From Parasponia andersonii (taxonomy: Eukaryota > Streptophyta > Magnoliopsida > Rosales > Cannabaceae), in the NCBI GenBank assembly GCA_002914805.1, contig JXTB01000212.1, positions 424,933 to 488,932 on the forward strand: DNA of 64,000 nucleotides, given 5' to 3'. How positions within the stretch are numbered: position 1 is the first letter of the stretch; every line of letters begins with the position of its first letter. Below the pieces are notes generated by a model that ran no database searches, was not told where the DNA came from, and was given only the letters and a program-made list of their open reading frames with translations. The position numbers were made by a program, and so were the translations under genes. Below, one piece after another: positions 1 through 19,079 of the stretch.

Positions 1-1139
1 AGTGCATGATATGTCAACAAGTTAAAGCTGAACACCAGAGACCAGATGGACTATTACAGCCTTTACCTATACCAAAGTGGAAGTGAGAAAATCACCATGG
101 ACTTTGTAATGGGTTTGCCTATAACTCGAAGAAAGAATGACGTAGTTTGGATGATTGTTGATCGTATGATGAAAACTACTCATTTCATACCGATTAGATC
201 TGATTTTTCACTCAACAAGCTTAGTCATCTCTACATTGATAATATTGTTCGATTATATGGAGTGCCATCAAGCATAGTTTCAGACAGAGACCCAAGATTT
301 ACTTCTAAGTTCTGGAAAGCTTGGCAAAGAGCTTGGGGAACAGAACTAAATCTCAGTACTGCTCACTATCCTCAGACAGATGGCCAATCTGAGAGGACTA
401 TTTAGATTCTGGAAGATATGCTTCGCTCTTATGTACTGGATTTTGGTGGAAGCTAGGATGATCACCTGTCATTGGTGGAGTTTTCTTATAATAACAGCTA
501 CCAAACCAGTCTTGGCACGGCTCCATATGAGGTATTATATGAGAGACCATATAGATCACCCTTATGTTAGGCTGATATTAAGGAGTATGTCATTCTTAGG
601 CCAGAACTAATATAAGAGATTACTGAGGAAATTAACAAGATTCGACAAAGACTTAAAGTCATGCATAGTCGACAGAAAAGCTATGCGGACCCAAAGAGAC
701 GTGAAGTAGAGTTCGAAGTTGGTGATAAAGTATTTTTGAAAGTAATACCAAGGCGTGGGATCACTAGATTTAGGCTTAAAGGCAAATTAGCTCCAAGATA
801 TATTGGACCATTTGAGATTACTTCTAGAATTGGGCCCGTAGCGTATCGCTTGGAATTGCCACCACAATTGGGTCGAGTGCACAATGTTTTTTATGTTTCG
901 ATACTCAGGAAGTATGTACCTGATCCATCGCATGTTATTCAGTATGTGAAAGTGCTATTACAAGAGAATATAATCTATGACGTACAACCCATTCGAATAC
1001 TAGGGAGAGAGCTCAAAGTGCTTCAAAATAGGCAGATACCACTTGTCAAGGTTCTTTGGCAACACTATAAGGAAGAGAAGCCACTTGGGAGCTAGAAGCA
1101 GAAATTTATGGAAAATATCCTCATCTGTTTAATTTCTAA
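1..1139 (+). pseudogene. Chromovirus (Ty3/gypsy) pol 3' end: integrase core plus C-terminal chromodomain
   Basis: This is the end of a retrotransposon polyprotein whose upstream part is off the window. Frame 1 reads an integrase catalytic core (MDFVMGLP, then VSDRDPRF and the HPQTDGQSER-like stretch YPQTDGQSERT), then the SRQKSYAD and VGDKVFLKV region, the HNVFYVSILRKY motif and a chromodomain-like tail (YDVQPIRILGRE to WELEAEIYGKYPHLF). These are the usual landmarks of the Tekay/Del chromovirus group. The frame has stops at 403, 454, 568 and 613, and a one-base frameshift near 1075-1083 that moves WELEAEI out of frame. It therefore cannot make an active enzyme. The lineage call is by motif recognition; the gypsy integrase assignment itself is firm. 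Confidence 0.93.
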
Positions 1140-1189
1140 CTTGAAGTTGTACTTTGACCCTTGTATTCGAATTTCGGGACGAAATTCTT

Positions 1190-1202
1190 TTAAGGGAGAG
1201 GA
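1190..1202 (+). other. Polypurine tract of the chromovirus
   Basis: A purine run (AAGGGAGAGGA) lies directly before the TGTAAAATCC start of the 3' LTR and follows the characteristic ATTTCGGGACGAAAT stretch. This is the expected plus-strand primer site. Confidence 0.75.
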
Positions 1203-3745
1203 TGTAAAATCCTAAATTTTATAAGAATAATTAAGTAATTTTACTTCAAAGGTATTTTTGTAATTCTACATTTTTAAATTATTTTAAATTAAATTATTGG
1301 TGTTGAATCTAGACAAAATAAAGTCTAAGTGCATTTGGGGTAAAAGTGAAAAAGAAATTACAAACCGGGGATAAAAGTGTAATTAAGGAGGGACTAAAAT
1401 GAAACAATCTTTTTAAAATTTGTGGCCAAAGTGGAATTTCAGAAACTTTTTCGGCCAAACCTGATTGTGCCACGTGTCCCACTACTACAGTTTCCGAAAA
1501 TTGCATATAAATCCCCAAAATCTTTCTTCTTCTTCACTAAGGTCCTCTGAACACCCTCTCTATCATTGTTCATCCGCCGAGCCACTAGCTGCCGCCGTGC
1601 CCAACGTGCCTACCCACCGTGACCGGAAGATGCCGAAGAAGGCACGCCTGCAACTGTCGTCCCGTTTCACCGCCTCTCGCCGGAGAAAAAGCCGTCTAAA
1701 AGTCGCGCCACCATAATGGAAAATCGTCCGCTGTTTCCTCCTCCGACATCCGGTCAACTCACTATCACCGTCGTTGGATTCGTCTCTACTCCAGCTTTCG
1801 TTTTTGACCGCTCTCTACCTCTAACTCGGCTCCGGTGAGTCATTGACTACTGTAGCACTATTTAGTATTAAATTTTTGTGGTATTTTCGTAATTATTTCG
1901 AAATTAAGTTATTTACCCTGAGAAAATTTTACCATGTGAAAGAGGAGGTTGATACATGAAATTTCATGATTTTGAAGTATTAAAACGGTAACCAGAAGAT
2001 CGTTAGTTATCGGAATGAAAATGTGGTATTTTTCTAATTATTTTCCAAATGTGGTATTTTTATCATTTTTGGATTTTTGAGCCCATTTAATATTCGGGAT
2101 CTCGAAACTGAGTTCTGACTTCGAATTTGGACTCAGTGAGGTCGGGACATAAAATTTGATATAAAATACCACTATTTTCGAAGTGGCATGAAAATCGAGA
2201 AAATAACTTGTGATTTGCATCTTTTTGCGTGCCACTGCCAGTTCCATATCGGGACCTGTTTTCGACAAACTTTATATCTAACCCAATATTTTTCGGTGTT
2301 CTAAATTTATTGGTGAGCTCTGTTTCTCAATCCGAGACTCCGTTTGAAGAGTCAAATTTTCAAGTGAACGTGACGAGATTCGAAAACTACTGTGTGAACA
2401 ACCTGGTGATCAATTGAGGATATTTCGAGCGTTATTAGCTTAGCATAACTACTATTTTGAGGTAGAGGATTCAATTTCCTTGTTTTCTATTATTTTCAAT
2501 AAAATTGGAATTTATTTTGAAAAATGAAATTTCGTGAATTCATTAAATTGAATTATGTTAATAGTTATTTTAATGAACTATGAATTTGTGAAACATTGTG
2601 GACTGCTCTAAATATTTTTACATATGATTTTGTACAAGTTTTTATATTTGGAATTTAGACTTTTGGATTTTTAAGTTCAAAGTGGATTTTTAATTAAAAA
2701 ATTAGAGCAATTCTAGAATGTTAAACCACTGCATTGTTGTTTGAGATTCCATATATTGCATATTTCATATGATCATGCATGAGAGTCATCTTAGATATCA
2801 CGGTATTGTAGTAGGAGGACTAGTATACCCGTCTTCGGTGAGAGCCCGTAAACCCGTGCGGGCTTTATTTTTTGACTATCTCCATTCGGTAGGCGTAGGC
2901 ATTCGGTGCTTCTCCGGTTCGGTAGGATTAGACATATGAGTGTCCCTCCGGTTTTCAGAGATAGATGTCAGGTAGGGAGCACTCAATACATGTAGTATAA
3001 GTTGCTCTAGTCATGATGAGAGGATGAAAGCTCATGTGATGTGTTGGTTTATGTGATATGCATTATGCTTATTTTAATTAAGACTTTTATATATTTTGAC
3101 TTGGATATCTGGTTTTAGTTTTTAGTATAGTTTTCTATAAATGGTTTAAATCTTTAATATTTATAGAAATGTTTTCCAGTACTACTAACTATGCAGATGT
3201 TTTGAGATTTATAAAAAAACTTTCCCAAAAAGGGAAATTGGGTAACCTACTCGGCATTTATGCTCAACTTTTCTACTTTCTCTACGGGTAGTGTCCAGTT
3301 TGACATTGACGATTAACAAGCGGAATAAGAAGTTATCTTTTACTTATAATTTGTAACTTAGTAATACTAGGACTGTGAATTTAAGACTTGTGCTTAAGTC
3401 TTGTTAAATAATGGATTATGTTAGTATTTGAATTAAGTGTGTTATTTTGAAAATGTCTGTGAAATATATATGACATACTAGTTTGATGTTGAGGTGTGAA
3501 TAATGATGCTCAGTGAACTATTTGAGAATTTGATTTTTTTAATCATTTTTCAGTCTGTGTTTATTGGTGACTATGAAATGTGGGATATATTCACTAGTTG
3601 GAATTCCAAATATTTTTATTTATCGTACCATTTTAAAACCCATTAATATATATATATATATATATTTCTTTAAAAAAAAAACTAAAGAATTTCCAATTTT
3701 AGCAAAATTCTCCTTCTACCACTACATGGGGTTTGGGCCGTGACA
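1203..3745 (+). mobile_element. 3' LTR of the chromovirus (about 2.54 kb)
   Basis: The LTR starts TGTAAAATCC immediately after the polypurine tract and ends GGGCCGTGACA at 3745, giving TG...CA ends and a length usual for Tekay-type LTRs. Small open frames inside, such as 1465-1716, have no recognisable similarity and I treat them as chance. A TATA-like TATAAAT at 1506-1512 is the likely LTR promoter. GC-rich sequence at 1560-1830 would be the R/U5 leader. The partner LTR and target duplication lie off-window, so the right boundary rests on the CA end alone. Confidence 0.8.
1506..1512 (+). promoter_or_regulatory. TATA-like box of the chromovirus LTR
   Basis: TATAAAT in a GC-richer surrounding, about 300 bp into the LTR, matches the expected place of an LTR promoter. 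Confidence 0.45.
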
Positions 3746-4316
3746 GAATATATCTCAAGAACTGCTCTAACTTATCTTGCTCGTGATTGATCTTAGAGTC
3801 TGAGCGGAAATGTGATACCAAACTGTGAAGTGTGATGATTTTTCTTGGTTTCCACTAACATTCCACGAACAAGAGTTTAAACCGGATTACTCTTAAACAC
3901 TAACTTATTGTATAATTCTTTTTCTCTATGTGGGAGGAAATAAGTTGAATAGTAAGAATTACCTGCATAATTAATACACATGCAGTACTGTTCTTGAAAA
4001 ATGGACTTCCAATAATATTGCTGGAAATTGTTCTTTCCTTACAGTTATTAGTGGGATTGTTTAAGATTTAAGTAGTGCGAGAGTTATTTGATATATATAG
4101 TAGAGTAGTTGTGAAATAACACAGATTTTACTCCACACAAAAAGATGATTTCCAACAAAAGGGAAAAGTCCTTTTTTTTTTTTTTTTTTTTTCCATTTCC
4201 TGACTAAGAAGACAACCATATGTAAAAATGAATAAATACACACTATCCCATTGTTCTCTTGATCCTTCAACCGCCATAAAAAATATATGCGTCTTTTAGC
4301 TCTGAAGTTTATAGCG
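3746..4316. other. Intergenic, 3' flank of receptor kinase A
   Basis: No gene seen. It includes a pure T run at about 4171-4192, which reads as poly-A on the minus strand. Positions 3750-3960 look like ordinary AT-rich single-copy sequence. Confidence 0.6.
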
Positions 4317-10257
<5,941 letters not shown>

Positions 10258-10599
10258 TTACTTGCAACTGTGTTGTATTTCTTCCCACGGATCTCTAAAT
10301 TGTTATAGTTACTCAACGTTTTAATGGTGCTGCCGAAACCCCAAATATTGGATTGCATTTATTGCTTTATGGCAGTCTTTGGAGTTCATAGCATCATAAA
10401 CTCTGATCATTGATGCTAAACAGTGCCAATTATAAGGATTTGGGATTTTACTTTACATGTCATGTAAGTCACACATACCGTTGATTATATGAACTCCAGG
10501 ATTGTGACGAAAATTAACTTAGACTAAGTAGTAAACTAAATGTCGCTGTCACCGACGACTTTTAAGTCAAGAAAACCCGCTGCTATATATATATATATA

Positions 10600-10832
10600 A
10601 TTCAGTAGGGATATTTTTTTTAATATATGCATAGTTAATAGTTATTAATTTGACTAATGAAAATATAACATGCACATATTTTTATTGTAAAAAATAAGAG
10701 AGAGAAAGAGTATTAATGATGCACGTCTTTTCATGCACTTCATTATAGTCATTGGATCACCGTTAAATGGTTATCCAACGGTTAAAAAAAAATACATACC
10801 TAAATAAAAAAAATACTTATTAGATTGGCAAC
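10600..10832 (+). mobile_element. MITE copy 1 (TA-microsatellite-inserted family)
   Basis: It lies between TA runs at 10584-10599 and 10833-10856. It shares with three other copies the core AATGATGCACGTCTTTTCAT, the ATAGTCATTGGATCACCG stretch and a right end TTAGATTGGCAAC. It has no coding capacity. Subterminal inverted repeats are visible when compared with copy 4. Confidence 0.85.
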
Positions 10833-11585
10833 ATATATATGTATATATATATATACTAAGTAGGTCAAAGATATTTTTTTTCGGTAAATAGAAATTTTAG
10901 TTAGCTACTAAATTATCTGTATATTTATTATTTTTTTTAATATAAATGAGCTTTTAAGTATTATCATTAATCAAAGTAAAATTTAAATTATAATGTAAAT
11001 ATAAGGATTATAATTTCAAATTTATCAAAACAAGATGATGAAAAATAGATCACAAATATAACTGTGAACAAATGTGTAGGTTATCTTAATTATTTTAAGA
11101 GAAAGAGAAAACAAGGACCACTAGTAATCTATTGCCTTCAACACTTGCCTTCAACACTTGCTTTTGTATGTATTTTTGGCGGAGTATACTCTATGAGACC
11201 AGTATCAATTGAGATCCATAATTGTAGAAAAAAAAATAAAATAAAAATCGATCACTAAACGGATCTAGATCCAAAAAGAAATCTTATATTTAAGATCTAG
11301 ACCAAATTAAAATCTATATAAAAAGTGGTACTATGAACTAGATATAGATATAGACTTATTAAAACTGAAAAAAGAAAAAAAAAAAAAAAAAGAAGCAGAG
11401 AGAAAGAAGAAGAAGAAGGTGAGGAGAGAAGACCGGAGAAGAAGAAGAGAAAGCCTCTTCTCTGTCTTCTAAGTAGAACGATACTGACTTTTTTGTTAGG
11501 AAGAAATGTAAATAAAAAGAGAAAGATGTTAAGATTTTTTCAAGCGAGGATAATTTAGTACAATTAGATTTACATTTACATTATC

Positions 11586-11620
<35 letters not shown>

Positions 11621-11622
<2 letters not shown>

Positions 11623-11841
11623 GCACTAATCCAGTAAATAATTTTTTTTTTATCTATGTAGAGGTATCAATTTGGCCAATGAAAATTTAGCATGCACATT
11701 TTTTTATTGTAAAAAGTAAGAAAAAGAAAAAATATTAATGATGCACGTTTTTTCACACTTCATTATAGTCATTGGATTACCGGGCAAAAAAAAAAAAATA
11801 TTTACTCAAAAAATAAAAAGAAAAAATACCTATGGATTAGC

Positions 11842-11844
<3 letters not shown>
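11621..11844 (+). mobile_element. MITE copy 2
   Basis: Flanked by (TA)n at 11590-11620 and 11845-11881. It starts GGGCACTAATCCAGTA and ends GGATTAGCAAC. The core with ATTTGGCCAATGAAAATTTA and GATGCACGTTTTTTCA is shared with copies 1, 3 and 4. Confidence 0.85.
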
Positions 11845-11887
<43 letters not shown>

Positions 11888-12851
11888 CAAGCATCAATAA
11901 TACAATACTAATAATTCAATATTGTGGCCGGCTCTGACTTTCTTCGTCTGATTGATCTTAATTTAATGTTCTGTAGAAAAGTAGAAAGGGATACCATCAT
12001 GTGCAGAGCAAACACTTTTCCTGATTTCCTCTAATATTCGCATAAACCAGATTTATTCTTGTACATTAATTTTGTTTCTTTATTCTTTCCTTTCTCGATC
12101 TTGGCAAAATATCCTTTTTCATAGTCACTTTTAGACCTTCTTTGATGGTTAGACCTTCTTTGATAGTTTTTTTTTTAAGTGAATACCCTTTTTAAATTTT
12201 AAGTTTATTGCAAAAGATAAAAATGTCTTATTATTTATCCCATCAAGTATTAAGATAGCTAAAGAGAAATTGTCTACTTGTCTACGTATCTAAGGAGCTG
12301 AACATTGCTTGACATCATATCCAGCATTTCTCAGTGTCTAGTGCCCCACACTCGGTTTTTTTTTTTCTTTCCCCTTTTCTGTCAAACTATTCGACACTTT
12401 GTTTAGTATTTGATACTATATCTAGCGCTCTCTACATAAGTCATCTTAAACCTCTGTTTTTTAAAATGGATGCATTTACTTAATTACTAGAGTGTATTTT
12501 AACTCGCTATGAAAATAATGTATTTCGCGTCCCTTCCCGAGAACAAATTGAGTAGTGAGAACTACCTGCACAATTAATATGAAGTACTATTCTTGAAAAA
12601 TGGACTTTGTTGCAACTTGTGCCTTCCATGTGCATTCGTGAGTGGGATTAGGTAAAGTTTCGAGGGTGAGAAGCCTGATTATATATTACAAAACTTTTGA
12701 ATTTACAAATTTTACTTCATACGAAGGATGGTCTACAACAGACAAGGAAAAGACTATATTCTTTCCTCGCTTATAGACAAACATATATCAAAAAGATCAC
12801 TAGGCTTATTCTACTCTTTGTCCTATGACTAAAAGATAAAATGTACGGGTT

Positions 12852-15800
12852 TTATCGACCCAAGATTGCTGTTATTGTCACACTGGAAGAATGATCTCCA
12901 ACTTGTGAATCTGTTTCCACGAAATAGCCTGGTGGTTTGGGCTGAGGCAGCACTACATTCTCACTTTCCAACATAGAAACAACAGACGACATGCTAGGTC
13001 TGTCCATGGGATTCTGTTGGACACATAATAGACCAATATGGATGCAACGTAACACTTCCTGCAGATTGTTGCATGAATCCCTTAACCAGAAGGCGATTAG
13101 TTCAAATGGCCTTCCTTCTTTTAGCAATGTCCATGCCTAAAACAAATATGGAAAACCTGTGTGTCATTCATTGAAATTTCGCCTATGAGGAATGCTAATG
13201 TCTAATGCACATCCTAGCTATCAACATTGTGATGGGTTCTAGGAAGGTCCACGATATGCTTATATTTATACATTATTTAAATACTTTTTCGGCTTAATTT
13301 TATGGTTAATAATTATTTCTTTTTGGGGTCTTTATCTTAATTCTTGGTATTTTGCTAATTTGGGCAGATTACAGATTCTTGCGCAAAAGAATACTAAAAG
13401 TGAAATTTCTCTAATCAAAAGAGAGAAAGAACATATATGCGAGGCCAAGAGCCAATTTACGTAACTAATTAATGGCCCAGTGGTGGAAGGGCCCATTAGA
13501 AACGTGAGCCTATCAACTATTTTAGTCGGTGGGGTTTGTCCTATATATATCTCGACTAGGCAACACCATAGGGAAAAGACTTTAGACATAGGGCAGCCAC
13601 AAACAGACCAGTGACAGTAGGAGTGCAGCAGCCTCGGAGAAATTAACAGAGAGAGTAATTAGAGTTCCGAAGAAGAAGTTTTTATTCCAATTTGGTTTGT
13701 TTAGTTTTTATTTTCACTTTTAATTATGTTGTAAATTTTTATTTTTAATTTTGTTATTTTTCATTATGAACTAGATTTTTGTTTCTAGGATATCAATGAA
13801 TCTAATTCTTATTTCTTTATATTACAATGTGTTTATTCTATTTGTGCTCAATGTTTTTAATTAAATTGACCACTCAATTAATTGATTGGGAAATTTTAGA
13901 CTAAATTAGAAGAGAATATTTAAAATATACGTAAAAATAGAATAATGTAAATTATATAAGATAGGAATATATTCATAGGTTTATGTAGTTTCAATAGAAA
14001 TTATTGATGTTAATGAATCTTTTATTTAATTCAATCTGCATAAGAATATAGTAATTTATCAAGTGAGGATATTATTGTTAAGTCTTGGAAGAGATTAACA
14101 ATACACATTAGAGTTTTCTAATTAGTATTTGGATAAATAACTTGGATTGGAAAGAAACTATAGAAAATTAAGAGGATTGGGAATATAAAATTAGTGTTCT
14201 AGATTATTTTACTTTGATATTTTTCTCTACTTTATTTTTTGACAATTTATTTCATTAAATATTTTTTTTTATTTTGATTTGTTTATTTTTTAAAATTTGA
14301 ATATTAAATTAGTTAGATAATTTTAAGATTAAACCAATTTCAATAGTCAATAGAAAATTTTAGTTAATCAATTAATCATGTGAGAATCATATTTTTACTC
14401 ATTATTATATTACATGCTATCATATATTACATATTACGATAGCGCACTTGAGTTTATAAAATTCACAAGAGTCCAGCCGTGGAGCCCTCCCCAACAAAGG
14501 GGTAGTGGTTTATAGGGATGCAAATCTGAAGCTAGCTTATACTTTGGCCAATTGATCAAAATTAAGAAATGCAGCTTTCGAGACTTACAAGTGAAATGAG
14601 AGTATGCTCGTGGTTTTCGCGTTGAAAGGCTCTACTTTTTTTTCCGCTTATAATCTCTAACACCATTATACCAAAGCTAAAGACATCGGACTTTGTTGAG
14701 AACATGCCATTAAATGCATACTCTGGTGCCATATAACCGCTGCATACATGAGATCATTCAATTATAAAATGGAGAATGCAATGCTTTTTTATGGAATAGA
14801 AGTGTATTCTTTATAATAAAGAGAAGAATAAAATACTCACTAAGTTCCTACTACTCTGTTTGTGTTCCCCTCTGTTTGATCTCCTCCAAATATTCTAGCC
14901 ATGCCAAAGTCGGAAATTTTGGGATTCATCTCATTGTCAAGGAGTACATTATTAGCTTTGAGATCTCTATGTACAATTCTCAATCTAGAGTCATGATGGA
15001 GATACATAAGTCCCCGAGAAATTCCACGTATAATTTGGAAACGCTTTGGCCATTCTAGTAGTTTACCTTGCTTTTCATCTGGAAACATGTTGTTCAAGCT
15101 AGTCAATTAACTTTAAAATATTGCAAAAATAGCAAAAAAGGGTCTACAAATCAAAAGATAGTTCTAACCAAAAATAAAAAGATCGAGGCTTCTGTTGGGC
15201 ATATATTCATAAATGAGCAATTTCTCTTCTCCTTCAATGCAATAACCAAGAAGCTTTACAAGATTTCTGTGCTGAAGTTTAGCAATTAGTTTTACTTCGT
15301 TTTTGAACTCATTTACTCCTTGTCCAGAACTCATTGATAGTCTCTTAACAGCAATTTCTTGTCCATCTTCTAGCTTACCCTGAGAATCTCACATTAACAG
15401 AAAGGTTGCTAGTCTGTTTTTAATACTAAATTTTTCAATTTTTTGAACATTCTTTTTTAAGTTGCATATGAAAAGCTTACTCTGTATACAGGTCCAAAAC
15501 CACCTTGTCCGAGCTTATTGTTCATTGAAAAATTATGAGTTGCAGTAGTTATTTTAGACAGGGTGAACAAAGGAAGCTCCAGATCTTCCTCTTGGTCTCC
15601 ATTCTGACCTATCATTTCTTGTCTATCCATCTTGTGCACTGTAATAAGACGAAATGACATGACAAATGAGAGCAAATTAAGTAAACCCTAATTTTGAGCA
15701 TAACATAAAACAAAAACTTTTCCAAGCACATATTCTCTTAGTATTCAACTCAGGCAAGTTAATCAGTTGTCAGAATTGGTGGAACAGGTGAACTGCATAA

Positions 15801-17907
15801 ACTGTAGCGAAAGCAAACTCAAAAATTCACTAGTAGCTAACTTTAAAGAGATTGGTATTGCTATTGAAACAAATTGTCCACCCTAGAATGCTTTTATATT
15901 GTGTATTAGAGTTTGGTGCAACGGAGGGAGGAAGGAATCAGTTACTTGAAAAACCAGTACAGCAATGTATGATATGATATCATGGTTTAAAACTAGTAGG
16001 CTTAATTAAATACTAGAACTAATTGAAGTTCCCTAAATTTAAGATTTATGAAAATTTTTAACCACATTTAAATGATAGGCTTATCAGTGTTAGAAATGCC
16101 TACTAATTAACTTAAAGTTCAGTCCAAGTCGTTCATGCTCTCTTTATGTAGTTGTTGACGCTATTGTGTGTGTGTTTCTATTGCTAGATCTGTTTGGAAT
16201 CTCCTTGTGTTCTTCAAATATAGATTCCGCTGTCATTACGACTATACCCCAGGTCTAACTAAACTAAGCAAGTGTGATATTATCCATGTATGAGTCTGAC
16301 TTTATTCGTTTATGGATTGAAAGGGAGTAAGAGTAAACATCACCTTTTAATGCTCTCTTCCGGCAAATGCAAAAGCCAAATAAGATCATCCCAGAAACAC
16401 TTCCAACAACGGCTACAACTATTAGAACTGTTCTCACCTTGTTATCAGATTTTCCTTTTTGCTTGCTATTTACTTTTGGCAGATAAAAAGCAAATGAAAT
16501 CAAATTACGGCATCCAACTCTGAATAAAACTATATGAACTCACTTTGGAGGCAAAATGAATTGAAATATAAACATGTAAAGCAATAAATGATCTTTGTGA
16601 AATAAGGACCGTATACCTTGCTCTGGATCCTGCACACGAATATATAAATCTTGTCCACCGGTGGGGAAAGTTCTAATATCTAACAGATCACCAAACCATA
16701 TGGCACAACCGCTGTCTTGTCCTCTGATATCAGAGTTAGTATAAGCCATACAAGAACAGTTGCTCAAGCACATGGCCCTGCACTCGTTTAGATTCATACT
16801 CTTGTTACCCCAAGAATTCTTAGCATCTGGCAGTTTCAAGCCAGAAAATTTCACAAACCCATCGTTTTTTTGATCCATTTGGCAGTTGACTGAATGTTCT
16901 AGGACACATCCTTCAGACCAATCCATTGACTCCCATTTTTCTGGAGACTTAGGCTTAAACCCCTTCAGGCATTGGCAGACACGACTGTTAGACATGTTAC
17001 AATTTCCATTAGCTCCACAGAGCCTGTAGTTGTCACAGGAATCTCTAGGATATGAGAAATAAGGCCTCCAAATTTGCTCACTTTCAATCCATGTCCATCC
17101 ACTACGGGTGTTAGTTGTTGAATTCAAGACCATTATTGCCAACTCTGACTTGTTCTTGAGGTTGTAAGTGTAATAAACTTCATCATCCTTGTAAACGAAA
17201 TCGAAATTGTAAAGCTGGTTAGGCCTGGATTCAGCAGGACCAAAACTTAGGCCATTCCATGGCCCACTTCGAAAAAATTGCGCGGACCCTTTTCGCATAA
17301 TTGCTTCCGGGAATGTATGATGTTGTAGATCAAATTCAATCCCCCAAGTAAAATCTGCAGTACAAGGGTCATCCCAGTTCTTCCATGCTGAAAGACGCCG
17401 GTTCAGACCACTCCTCAAGTCCCATCCTAATTTCATCCCTGATAACAATGTATCTGAAGGATAGTCAAAGCTTTGCCACAAATAGTTTTCTGGGTTTGTG
17501 TCATTCTCCACTCCTACGACAAGATTTCCAGAATCTAGTAGTTCTACATTTGGTTTCTTGGCTTGTTTTGATAAGCTCGTTGACCAAACGACACTCTTAT
17601 TCTGATACAAAAGTTCAAGATTGCCTGTACTATTGTTTATCATCAACAAGCCAGATGAATCATTTATTGGACTACACCGGTTTGCAACCCAAACAACAGT
17701 TTGAACCGGGATATTCTTGTACCAAATTCCCAAATAACGATCCTTCGTACTACCAGGACTGAAAAAGCCAAGCTGAAAGTTTCCTTCTTTAGAAACCAAA
17801 GTTCCGCCATCGCTGATGGATTGGAACGAAGTAACGGTATCACCTGCGAACAAAACTGTATGCAAGAGCAAAAGGAAAACGATACGCATAAAAGGAAGAA
17901 GAGCCAT
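12852..17907 (-). CDS. G-type lectin S-receptor-like serine/threonine kinase, locus B (7 exons, 814 aa)
   Basis: Exons on the minus strand: 17907-16617, 16454-16344, 15638-15481, 15379-15169, 15078-14841, 14739-14589, 13136-12852. The frames join without stops into 815 codons. Exon 1 has a signal peptide ([18 protein letters not shown]), B-lectin, S-locus glycoprotein and PAN Cys pattern ([16 protein letters not shown]). The transmembrane exon reads [17 protein letters not shown]. Kinase landmarks are GQGGFGPVY, invariant Lys about 532, HRDLKANN and DFGMAR with EYAFNG. The exon 3 start uses TTACAG at 15639-15644, the only nearby acceptor in the right phase with a good pyrimidine tract. Intron 6 is 1.45 kb against 88-232 bp in the paralogs, because of an insertion. 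It shares the ectodomain type of locus D but the kinase type of locus A. Confidence 0.93.
13340..14450. other. Insertion in intron 6 of locus B, possibly a solo LTR
   Basis: Intron 6 of this gene is more than 1.2 kb longer than in its paralogs. The extra sequence contains a TATA-like TATATATAT at about 13543, a GC-richer leader-like stretch, a long AT-rich tract, and ends near ACGATAGCGCACTTGAG, which resembles the 3' end of some plant LTRs. I found no convincing target duplication, so the identity is tentative. Confidence 0.4.
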
Positions 17908-18019
17908 TATTTACGTTCTGTTTCTTGGTCTCTCTGCAAGTTGAACCTTGTGATTCCTGTCTTGGACGAGTTAGCTTGGCTGGCTATTGACTAGTTTGCA
18001 ATCGCCGGCCTTTGTACAA

Positions 18020-18045
18020 GGTGTCACCTTCATCAAAAAAGACTA
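18020..18045 (-). promoter_or_regulatory. Conserved upstream block of the receptor kinase paralogs (locus B)
   Basis: AGGTGTCACCTTCATCAAA lies about 113 bp upstream of the locus B start codon. Near-copies are at 48686-48712 (locus D), 56854-56875 (displaced promoter of pseudogene E) and, inverted, 38791-38805 (locus C). The preserved spacing of roughly 110-170 bp to the ATG suggests a promoter element or 5' leader motif shared by descent. I did not see it upstream of locus A. Confidence 0.5.
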
Positions 18046-18364
18046 TCTAACTCTTATGGTACATATTTGAGTACTCGAGTATTCTCAATCACCACAATTA
18101 AGAAACATATTGATGCATTTAATGAGAAAAATTGGTGGAATAGTTGACTTTTTTGGAAAATTCTAAGAGCAGTCAATGACATCCTTAACGTCACATAATG
18201 TTATTAGAAACGTACCTAACTCGGACCAATTTGTACATATTTATGTCAAGCATCATAATGTTGTGGTGGATTCTAACTCATCTTGGTCCTATTTGAGCTT
18301 CAGAGTTTGAGATGAAAACTGATACAAAACCATGGAAAAATATATATATATATATATATATACA

Positions 18365-18592
18365 CACGTGCACCAATCTAGTAGATATATTTTTATTTTT
18401 TTACCTCAATTTAGCTAATGAAAATTTAGTATGCACATTTTTTTATTGTAAAAAGTAAGAGAGAAAAAGAACATTAATGATATACGTCTTTTCATGCACT
18501 TTATTATAGTCATTGGATCACCAGTGATCCAACGGTTAAAAAAAAAATACCTACCTATAGATAAAGGAAAAAATACCTATTCGATCGACAAC
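18365..18592 (+). mobile_element. MITE copy 3
   Basis: Flanked by TA runs (18342-18362 and 18597-18612). It starts near GTGCACCAATCTAGTAG and ends CGATCGACAAC. The core is shared with copies 1, 2 and 4, including ATAGTCATTGGATCACCAG. Confidence 0.85.
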
Positions 18593-19079
18593 TTTTATAT
18601 ATATATATATATAATAATTCCTGTCAACCCTTAGTTTTGAATTTTTATGTATTATAGCACTAACTAGGCCTTGCAGTTTTGACCCCTGATACAATGGTCC
18701 AAAGAGTTATCAATCTTGAACATTCTCTTTTAACGCAAAATCATTCGACATCGAGTAAAAGATTCCACCATGCCACCTCCAAGAAAAATAAAAAAGAAAA
18801 AAAAATATATATATATATTTACAAATACAAAGAACCTTATTATTTGTCACAGCTATATACATATAGGTTCCAAATGCTAGTGATAACTTTTAATGTTTGT
18901 GCATATATAAATCAAATGATGACTTATAGTATGACATAATGTAATTAAATGAGATAGTAACTTACTTGATTAAGGAAGATTGAATTAGAGCTGCAACTGG
19001 GGAAGTGGGGAACAAGTTTTGATGGTTTTCTAGAAGTAGCATTATCAAAGACCATCAGACCACTTCTTGATGAGCATTT

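Larger units (their letters stand above)
10258..12851. other. Intergenic between receptor kinases A and B
   Basis: No coding sequence recognised. It holds the 5' flank of locus A, two MITE copies (10600-10832 and 11621-11844), (TA)n microsatellites, an AGAAGA-rich stretch at 11395-11450, and the 3' flank of locus B from about 12500. Confidence 0.7.

Noticed and set aside
1465..1716. Small basic protein frame in the chromovirus LTR
   Set aside because: It sits in the R/U5 part of an LTR, overlaps a minus-strand frame of similar length and has no family resemblance.
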